Part shown: piece by piece, positions 4,886 through 10,382 of the stretch
Layout: each line of letters opens with the position of its first letter
How positions within the stretch are numbered: position 1 is the first letter of the stretch
Assembly (NCBI GenBank): GCA_050730675.1
Contig: JBOHNM010000149.1
Coordinates: 1-10,382, forward strand
Origin: JBOHNM01 sp050730675
GTDB lineage: Bacteria; Planctomycetota; Phycisphaerae; Phycisphaerales; UBA1924
Direction of reading: 5' to 3'
DNA length: 10,382 nt
Made by a program: the position numbers and the translations under genes
Notes under the pieces: generated by a model
Database searches by the model: none
Told to the model about the DNA's origin: nothing
The model's input: the letters and a program-made list of their open reading frames with translations, nothing else

Positions 4886-5428
4886 TCAAGGTGCCTTCGT
4901 GTCGGCGGGGGCCGGTGGATTCAGCGGCGGCGGGGCGGTTGGGGGCGCGGGCATGGGCGGGGGCGGGCCGATGGTTCCGGTGCCGCTGAAATCCGCGGCT
5001 GCCCAGCCGAAGCCGAAGTCGTAGGCGATCTCCGAGAGTTTGGTTTCGCTGACGTATTCGAGCTTTCCGGAAATCGATACCGGGGCGCCGGGTTGAACAC
5101 CGGAAGCGGGACGGGTCACGACAGCGGGAAGGATGATGCGGTGAACCGACATGGCCGGCAGCGTCGCTTCGGCCGCACGGTGGCCGCTGAACCCATCCGA
5201 TGCTCCAAGCGAGACGGAGTAGCCCACAAACTTCAGAGGCAGCGGCTTCTCGTTGGGGTTGGTGGCGTTGATATGGACAGCGATCACGACCAGGTCGGGG
5301 GACTGGTCGTCGATGATGGTCGCGCCCATGACTTCCAGTTTCGGGGCGTCGGAGCATGCCGGCAGCGCCAGCATCATTCCGAGCATGGGCAGCACGCAAA
5401 TTGATCGAAGCAGTGGGGGCATCGCCAT
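4886..5428 (-). CDS. Lipoprotein with LEA14/WHy-like domain
   Basis: This 180-residue protein starts with a lipoprotein signal peptide (MAMPPLLRSICVLPMLGMMLALPAC); LPAC (22-25) is the lipobox and Cys25 the likely lipid anchor. Residues about 30-145 resemble the LEA type-2 / WHy beta-sandwich: LEVMGATIIDD, then the hallmark NATNPNEKPLPLKFVGYSVSL (54-74; compare 'NPN...PL....Y.V...G'), and a later strand with LPAMSVHRIILPAVV. The domain is linked to desiccation or stress tolerance in plants and bacteria, but its molecular action is poorly defined. The C-terminus (154-180) is a Pro/Ala-rich tail (for example PPPPMPAPPTAPPP), perhaps a wall-spanning spacer. The start could be Met1 (5428) or Met3 (5422); neither has a clear Shine-Dalgarno sequence. 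It lies 43 bases after the DUF5658-like gene and 77 before the yceI-family gene, possibly one operon. Confidence 0.72.
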   Translation of the reverse strand: MAMPPLLRSICVLPMLGMMLALPACSDAPKLEVMGATIIDDQSPDLVVIAVHINATNPNEKPLPLKFVGYSVSLGASDGFSGHRAAEATLPAMSVHRIILPAVVTRPASGVQPGAPVSISGKLEYVSETKLSEIAYDFGFGWAAADFSGTGTIGPPPPMPAPPTAPPPLNPPAPADTKAP

Positions 5429-5471
5429 GGCGCGGAGCGTACCACGCTCGGCGGGGCGGGGCGAGCGGCCG

Positions 5472-5903
5472 TTACGGCGAGAACTGGACCCAGGGCGTAT
5501 CGGCCTCGGCGACGGTGTGGCGCACTTCCATCACGGTGGGAGCAGCCTCGGCGTATCGGGACCACTGCACGCAGAGCCAGCCCATGACGCCGCAGCAGAT
5601 CCACGCGGCCAGTTCGGCCGAGAAGCGACGCCGGGCGTAGAGAAGGATGCTGCAGCAGAGCACGACAAGCATGAGCTTCCAGAGCCCCAGCACCCAGGGA
5701 CAGCCGAACTGCATGATCCAGCGGGCCAGTGGATTCCCTTCGGCGAAGCCGCCGGCGTAGAGGTACATGAGGGTGAGGTAGAGGTCCACGCACGAGGTGA
5801 TCGCCACAACAGTTACCAGACCGATCACCCGCCAGGCCCGCAGGGTCTGCGGCGTTGGGAGGTCGCGGCGGCGGCCCATCAGCATGTGGAGCACTTTGCC
5901 CAT
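5472..5903 (-). CDS. DUF5658-like small membrane protein
   Basis: This 143-residue protein has three predicted membrane helices, at about 24-45 (WRVIGLVTVVAITSCVDLYLTL), 69-90 (PWVLGLWKLMLVVLCCSILLYA) and 97-115 (ELAAWICCGVMGWLCVQW). The first helix and loop contain D40LYLT and the loop motif EGNPLARW (55-62), which match the 'DL.LTL......E.NPL..' pattern of DUF5658-like proteins. The function of that family is unknown. Arg-rich stretches (RRR at 11-13 and 91-93) suggest cytoplasmic sides. The start could also be Met7 or Met9; no Shine-Dalgarno sequence decides. It is the first gene of the minus-strand run leading to the lipoprotein and yceI-family genes, and is divergent from the large propeller gene across 147 bases in which I see no clear promoter. 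Confidence 0.7.
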   Translation of the reverse strand: MGKVLHMLMGRRRDLPTPQTLRAWRVIGLVTVVAITSCVDLYLTLMYLYAGGFAEGNPLARWIMQFGCPWVLGLWKLMLVVLCCSILLYARRRFSAELAAWICCGVMGWLCVQWSRYAEAAPTVMEVRHTVAEADTPWVQFSP

Positions 5904-6050
5904 CGTCGGGGAATCCCGGATGGGTCGAGTCGGTCAACCAGAAGGCCGACAAAAGGAACAATGATGTGAAATCGTCCGTACACTCGGAAGGTTCCGGCTG
6001 CGCAGGTTGTCGTAGCGGCCCGGGGCTCAACGAGGCTGTGGAGCGGGCTT

Positions 6051-9000
6051 GTGCGACCGGAGAAGAAATCGCCGCGCAGAGAGCATCGCGGTGCGCTTGT
6101 CGCTGTTGCGCTGGGCGTGCTGAATGTGGCTGCGCAATCGGCGCCGGCGCAGCAGCCGCAGATGCCCGAGAACCCGGTGTTTGTGGCGGACTCGCCGGTG
6201 GCGCTGGAGGCGCTGGCGCGGGTGAACGAGCTGGTGGCGGCCGGGAACGTGGACCAAGCGGCGCGGCAGCTTCAACGACTGATCGACACCGAGGCGAGCG
6301 CGCTGGTGCCGGTGGAGGGCGATGCGGCCCTGCACGTGGCGCTGCGGGCTCGCGTGCAGGATGTGCTGCTGGCGCAGCCGGCGTTGCTGCAGCGCTACCG
6401 TGCGCTCTTCGACGCGAGCGCCGAGGAACTGCTCGGCCAGGGAAAGCTTGCGCAGGTTGAACGGGCGTTCTTCCTCACGCCCGCGGGGCTGACGGCGACG
6501 GTGCGGCTGACGCATGAGCAGATCGATCAGGCACGTTTTAACGGCGCGTTGTTGATGCTCGCGCAGCTCCGAGCGCACCCCGACGCAGGCAAGCGGTCGG
6601 AGGTTGCGGCGGCCGCGGCGCGGCTGGCCCGCTACACGCGCGGCGAGTTGATCGAGTCGTTGTGCAAGCAGTGGGGGGCCGCGCCCGAAGCGCCGGCGGC
6701 GGCGGCGCCCGACTCGGCGCAGCGGCCGGTGTTTTCGCCGCTGGGCGGCGGGCAGCCGGGCGTGCTGGCGGGAGATCGCGGACCGATGGTGGCCAAGCCG
6801 CTGTGGTCGGCGGCGTTCGGCGACGAGCAGGCGCTCAACGGCGAGCGCGGCGCGATGGCCGTTGACACGAATGATCCGCTGCCGCCGATGGCGCGCGACC
6901 TGCGAAGCTTCCCGGTGGCGACGGCGGACATCATCTATTCCGCCTCGGGACGGTACATCAGCGCGTTCGAGCGGCTGACGCTGCGTCCGTTGTGGAAGGC
7001 CGATCCGCTGAAGGCGGCGGGGGTTGAAGCGGAGGTCAATGTCGATCCCGATCTGCGCGGGCGGCGGGCCTGGCGGGCGACGCCGTCGGCGATCGAGGAC
7101 ATCTCGACGGTGACGGTTGTTGACGGGCTGGTGTTGGCGACGCCGGGGGCTGACCGGTCAAGCGGCGAGGAGGGGGCGGAGCAGCTGGTGGCGCTGGATG
7201 CGCGGACGGGTGAGCTGCGCTGGGCGCGGCGCGTGGACGAGTACGACCCGCAGCTTGTGCGGGCGCACGTGCGCGGGGCGGTGCTGGCGGACGAGGGGAC
7301 GATCGTGCTTTCGTGCCGCAAGTGGTCGCCCGAGCGTCGGCTGACGGCGGTGTACCTGGTGGGCGTGGACCTGTACAGCGGCGAGCCGCGCTGGACGGCG
7401 ATGGTGGCCTCGGCGGGATCGCTGCCGTATATGCCAAATCCACATATTTGTGACGGCGGGGTGATCGACGGCGGGGTGGTGTACCGGGTGGACCGCGTGG
7501 GCGTGATGGGGGCGTACGAGGTGGGGACCGGGCGGCCGGTGTGGGTGCGTCGCTATGCGCCGGAGTCGTCGATGGACGGCTCGGGGCAGCTGGGCGCGTG
7601 GGAGATGAACGTTCCGGTGGTGGTCGGCGGGTCGGTGTACGTGGTGACGCCCAACGGAGCATCGATCGACCGGCTGGACCGCGCGACGGGGCGCATCACC
7701 GGCACGATGCCGACGGCGGAACTGGGCGGCGCGTCGTACGTGCTGCGGGCCGGCGAGCGGCTGGTGGTTGTTTCGGAGGGGCGGGTGCTGGTGGTCCCGC
7801 TCGACAAGTTCGGCGATGCGGGGGCGATGGTTTCCAGCGAGCGGTTCGCCAAGCCGGGGATCCGCGGGCGCGTGACGGTGGTGGGAGGCCGGATCGCGGT
7901 GCCGCTGGTGAGCGGCGTGGCGCTGATCGACCCGGCCAACCCCGCGGCCCGGGCGCGGATGATCGACCTGGACAACCCCGGCAATGTGCTGGTGCTCGAC
8001 GAGCAGATGGTGGTGGCCGACGATGCGCGGCTGCACGCGTACTTCGACTGGACGACCGCCGACACGGCGTTGACGCGGATGATCGAGAAGTCGCCGATGG
8101 ACCCGGCCCCGCCTGCGGCGCTGGCGGAGTTTGCGTACCGCGCCGGGCGCAGCGACCGGATGATCTTCGCGATCGATGCGGCGCGTCGCGCGATGGCGAC
8201 GGTGCCGCCGGGCGAGGCGCTGGAGGCGCAGCGGGCGCGGCTGGTGCAGGTGCTGCAGACGGCGATCGACCAGTTCCAGCGTCCGGTGGCCGGCGCTGGG
8301 GGCGAGCATACGGCCCCGCCGGTGCCGGCGGACCAGATCGCGACGCTGATCGACCGGCTGGGCGAGATGGCCTCGGGCCCGACCGAGCGGGCCGGGCACA
8401 CGTTGATGCTGGGGTTGTCGCAGCAGCGGGGGGGCAGGCTGGTCGAGGCGATCGACACCTACCAGAAGGTTCTGGCCGACACACAACTGGCGCAGAGCGC
8501 CTGGGATCCGCGCGGTGTGGGGACGCAGGCCGGTGGCGAGGCGACGCGCCGGATCGAGGCGATCGTCCGCGAGCACGGTGTACCGGTTTATGCATCGTTC
8601 GAGAAGCAAGCGATCGACGCGGCGGCAAAGCTGCCGACCGACCCGCCGCTGGGCGAGATCGAGTCGCTGGCGCGGCGGTATCCGCTGGCGTCGGTGTCGC
8701 CGTCGCTGTGGCTGCGGGTGGCGAGCGCGTACCAGCAGCAGGGATTGCCGCGGGCCGAGGCCCGCGCGCTGGAGTTGGGCCTGCAGAGCGCCGCGCGCCT
8801 GCCCAAGCCGCCGGCGGCGGCTGGGGAGTTGGCCGGCCGTTTGGTCGAGAATCTCCGCAAGCGTGACCTGCTGGCGGCGGCGGGCGACACACTGCGGCAC
8901 ATCCAGGCGACGTTCCCGGGCATTGGTCTGACGGTCTCGGGGGTGGCGCTCGATACCGATCAACTCCGCAAGATGATGGCGCAGGAGCTGGCGGGCCAGC

Positions 9001-10349
9001 GGCGTTGGCCGCGGGTGGGCGTGCCGACGGCGAGCGCGGCCTTGCCGCAGAAGCTGGTGGGCTGGGCGCTGATGGAGCCGCAGATCGTTCCGAGCCGCGG
9101 GTACAACCCGTGGTACCTGGCGATGCAGCACGAGGATGGGCGGGTGGCGATCTTCGGGCGCAAGCCCGGCGAGCCCGGCGCCGAGTCCGAGCCGTTGCAG
9201 CAGCTTTGGACGAGCAAAGGTGATGTTCGAGCGACGCTGCTCAAGGCTGATCAGCGCGCGGCGCTGTTCTGGGTGCAGACCGAGACCAGCGGCCTGTTGA
9301 GCCGGGTGGACCCCGTGGCGGGGGCGGTGGCGTGGAAGTCGGAGCCGTTCGCGGCGTACTTCCCCGCGCAGCCGCGTCCCCCGACGCGCGAGGGCCGCTT
9401 CGAGGGGTACGTTCAGGTCGCCGGGCTGGGGTACAGACCTGCGGGTGAGGTGGTGGTGACGACCGATGACCACTCGGTGGCGATGGTGGAGCGCACCGGC
9501 CGCTGCGTATTACTGGATGCCGACTCCGGGCAGCAATTGTGGACCGCGAACCTGGCGATCCATCGCGTGTTCGACAGCGACATGATCGGCGGCCAACTCA
9601 TCGTGGCGGGCGAACGGGACATGCGCGGCCCGGGCGGGGCGCTCATCGGCGCGACGCCGGTGGTGTTGGTGATCGATGCGCGGACGGGGGCGGTGCAGCG
9701 CGAGATCACGCCGGTCGGTGGGCCGGTGCGGCGTGTGGTGTTCACCGAGCGGGGTGATCTGATCCTGCTGCTGTCCACCAGCGTGATGTGCGCGGACCCG
9801 GAGAACGGCCAGCCGGTGTGGCGGATCGCGCAGCAGCCGACGGCCGCGGCCGTTGAGGCGTGGGTGCTGGGGGAGCGGTTGCTGCTGATGGCGGAGGACC
9901 GCACGCTGTGGCAGGCGGGGCTGGCCGACGGGCAGGTTGCACCGGGCCCGCTGGAATCGCGCGGGCGGCTGGACGCGGCGTCGATCCAGGCGTTCACGAC
10001 GGCGACGGGGGCGACGGCGTTCACCACCTCGCAGGGGGCGTTGATCTTCGACCACGCGGGCGCGCTCGTCGGTGTCGATGCGCTCCACCCGGCGGACAAT
10101 CTGCTGCCGGCGGCGATGAGCGAGCGGGCGGTCATGATGCTGGCGACCAGCGGCGTGCCGAGCCGCAACGCGAAGGACGGCGAGATCTACACGCTGTACG
10201 CGGTCGGAGCGGAGAACGGGGCGCTGGTGGCGTCGGCGCCGCTGCTGCTGGGGGCGGTGCCGCAGCGGCTGGCGCTGATGGACGGGCGCGTGGCGGTGAC
10301 GGCGGGGCACACGACGGTGATCTACCCCGCGCCTGCGGATGCCCGCTGA
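6051..10349 (+). CDS. Large exported PQQ-type beta-propeller protein with helical repeats
   Basis: This 1432-residue protein starts at GTG (6051) with a weak ribosome binding site. A basic start (KKSPRREHR) and hydrophobic segment (GALVAVALGVLNVAAQSAPAQ, 14-34) form a Sec-type signal peptide. Residues about 45-205 are helical repeats (VNELVAAGNVDQAARQLQRLID). A first propeller region spans about 240-660, with PQQ-like blade strings LDARTGELRWARR (382-394), VDLYSGEPRWTAMV (about 439) and YEVGTGRPVWVRRY (about 490). A middle helical region (about 675-980) includes a TPR-like repeat (LMLGLSQQRGGRLVEAIDTYQKVL, about 784-807). A second propeller region (about 1010-1430) shows LLDADSGQQLWTANL (about 1153), VIDARTGAVQREI (about 1207) and ADPENGQPVWRIAQ (about 1247). 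The blades match the A.(T/S)G...W pattern of BamB/quinoprotein-like repeats; no enzyme domain is evident, so a scaffold or binding role in the envelope is likely. G-ending codons dominate. Confidence 0.88.
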   Translation: MRPEKKSPRREHRGALVAVALGVLNVAAQSAPAQQPQMPENPVFVADSPVALEALARVNELVAAGNVDQAARQLQRLIDTEASALVPVEGDAALHVALRARVQDVLLAQPALLQRYRALFDASAEELLGQGKLAQVERAFFLTPAGLTATVRLTHEQIDQARFNGALLMLAQLRAHPDAGKRSEVAAAAARLARYTRGELIESLCKQWGAAPEAPAAAAPDSAQRPVFSPLGGGQPGVLAGDRGPMVAKPLWSAAFGDEQALNGERGAMAVDTNDPLPPMARDLRSFPVATADIIYSASGRYISAFERLTLRPLWKADPLKAAGVEAEVNVDPDLRGRRAWRATPSAIEDISTVTVVDGLVLATPGADRSSGEEGAEQLVALDARTGELRWARRVDEYDPQLVRAHVRGAVLADEGTIVLSCRKWSPERRLTAVYLVGVDLYSGEPRWTAMVASAGSLPYMPNPHICDGGVIDGGVVYRVDRVGVMGAYEVGTGRPVWVRRYAPESSMDGSGQLGAWEMNVPVVVGGSVYVVTPNGASIDRLDRATGRITGTMPTAELGGASYVLRAGERLVVVSEGRVLVVPLDKFGDAGAMVSSERFAKPGIRGRVTVVGGRIAVPLVSGVALIDPANPAARARMIDLDNPGNVLVLDEQMVVADDARLHAYFDWTTADTALTRMIEKSPMDPAPPAALAEFAYRAGRSDRMIFAIDAARRAMATVPPGEALEAQRARLVQVLQTAIDQFQRPVAGAGGEHTAPPVPADQIATLIDRLGEMASGPTERAGHTLMLGLSQQRGGRLVEAIDTYQKVLADTQLAQSAWDPRGVGTQAGGEATRRIEAIVREHGVPVYASFEKQAIDAAAKLPTDPPLGEIESLARRYPLASVSPSLWLRVASAYQQQGLPRAEARALELGLQSAARLPKPPAAAGELAGRLVENLRKRDLLAAAGDTLRHIQATFPGIGLTVSGVALDTDQLRKMMAQELAGQRRWPRVGVPTASAALPQKLVGWALMEPQIVPSRGYNPWYLAMQHEDGRVAIFGRKPGEPGAESEPLQQLWTSKGDVRATLLKADQRAALFWVQTETSGLLSRVDPVAGAVAWKSEPFAAYFPAQPRPPTREGRFEGYVQVAGLGYRPAGEVVVTTDDHSVAMVERTGRCVLLDADSGQQLWTANLAIHRVFDSDMIGGQLIVAGERDMRGPGGALIGATPVVLVIDARTGAVQREITPVGGPVRRVVFTERGDLILLLSTSVMCADPENGQPVWRIAQQPTAAAVEAWVLGERLLLMAEDRTLWQAGLADGQVAPGPLESRGRLDAASIQAFTTATGATAFTTSQGALIFDHAGALVGVDALHPADNLLPAAMSERAVMMLATSGVPSRNAKDGEIYTLYAVGAENGALVASAPLLLGAVPQRLALMDGRVAVTAGHTTVIYPAPADAR

Positions 10350-10382
10350 GTACAACTCAATTATGTGTTCAGTGTTGTCGGG

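Noticed and set aside
4884..4889. Minus-strand TTGACG as a -35 box for the yceI-family gene
   Set aside because: No acceptable -10 hexamer lies 16-18 bases downstream, so a promoter cannot be claimed from this half alone.
5435..5449. Inverted repeat GAGCGT-ACC-ACGCTC between the DUF5658-like and lipoprotein genes
   Set aside because: The stem is only 6 base pairs, with no T tract on either strand; not enough for a terminator or operator call.
7158..9473. 771-residue open frame on the minus strand inside the large propeller gene
   Set aside because: The product is dominated by Arg, His, Pro and Gln, as expected for the antisense of a G-rich high-GC gene. The plus-strand frame has a signal peptide and recognisable blade motifs over the same span.
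1..10382. Mobile elements, CRISPR arrays, tRNA or rRNA genes, toxin-antitoxin or defence genes
   Set aside because: No transposase or integrase motifs, direct repeat arrays, cloverleaf-like sequences or defence-type domains were seen on either strand.

Overview
The window looks like chromosomal DNA of a high-GC bacterium, most likely a member of the Planctomycetota (Phycisphaerae-like). That assignment is an inference from the gene mix: a very large secreted PQQ-type beta-propeller protein, a DUF5658-type membrane protein, several small lipoproteins and a GbsR-type regulator. No ribosomal RNA or other taxonomic marker is present. There are nine convincing protein genes, no tRNA or rRNA, no mobile element and no CRISPR array. 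No gene-free stretch exceeds about 210 bases.

Layout. Bases 36-521 encode a small exported or membrane-anchored protein ending in a DGTYV-type motif. Bases 597-1561 hold a two-gene unit: a GbsR/MarR-type regulator whose stop codon overlaps the start of a 132-residue protein of unknown function. A clear sigma70-type promoter (1702-1731) then drives a 91-residue lipoprotein (1755-2030), closed by a hairpin terminator. ParB (2120-3064, minus strand) and a soluble sensor histidine kinase (3274-4149, plus strand) diverge from a 209-base intergenic region. Next comes a minus-strand run of three envelope genes: a DUF5658-like membrane protein (5903-5472), a LEA14/WHy-like lipoprotein (5428-4886) and a YceI-family protein (4808-4215), ending in a strong intrinsic terminator. 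The window closes with a 1432-residue exported protein (6051-10349, plus strand) built from two beta-propeller regions and helical repeats.

The main point of interest is at 3.0-4.2 kb. Three parS-like sites with the core GTTCCATGTGGAAC lie beside parB: one in the parB/kinase intergenic region and two inside the kinase gene. A fourth, degenerate copy covers the parB ribosome binding site and start codon. Across this same stretch the plus strand changes from C-rich to G-rich regardless of gene orientation, which is the usual signature of a replication origin. No parA lies next to parB, and no convincing DnaA-box cluster was found. Together these suggest a chromosome segregation centre at or near the origin, with parS sites embedded in a signalling gene. 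The sites themselves are directly visible; their function is inferred.
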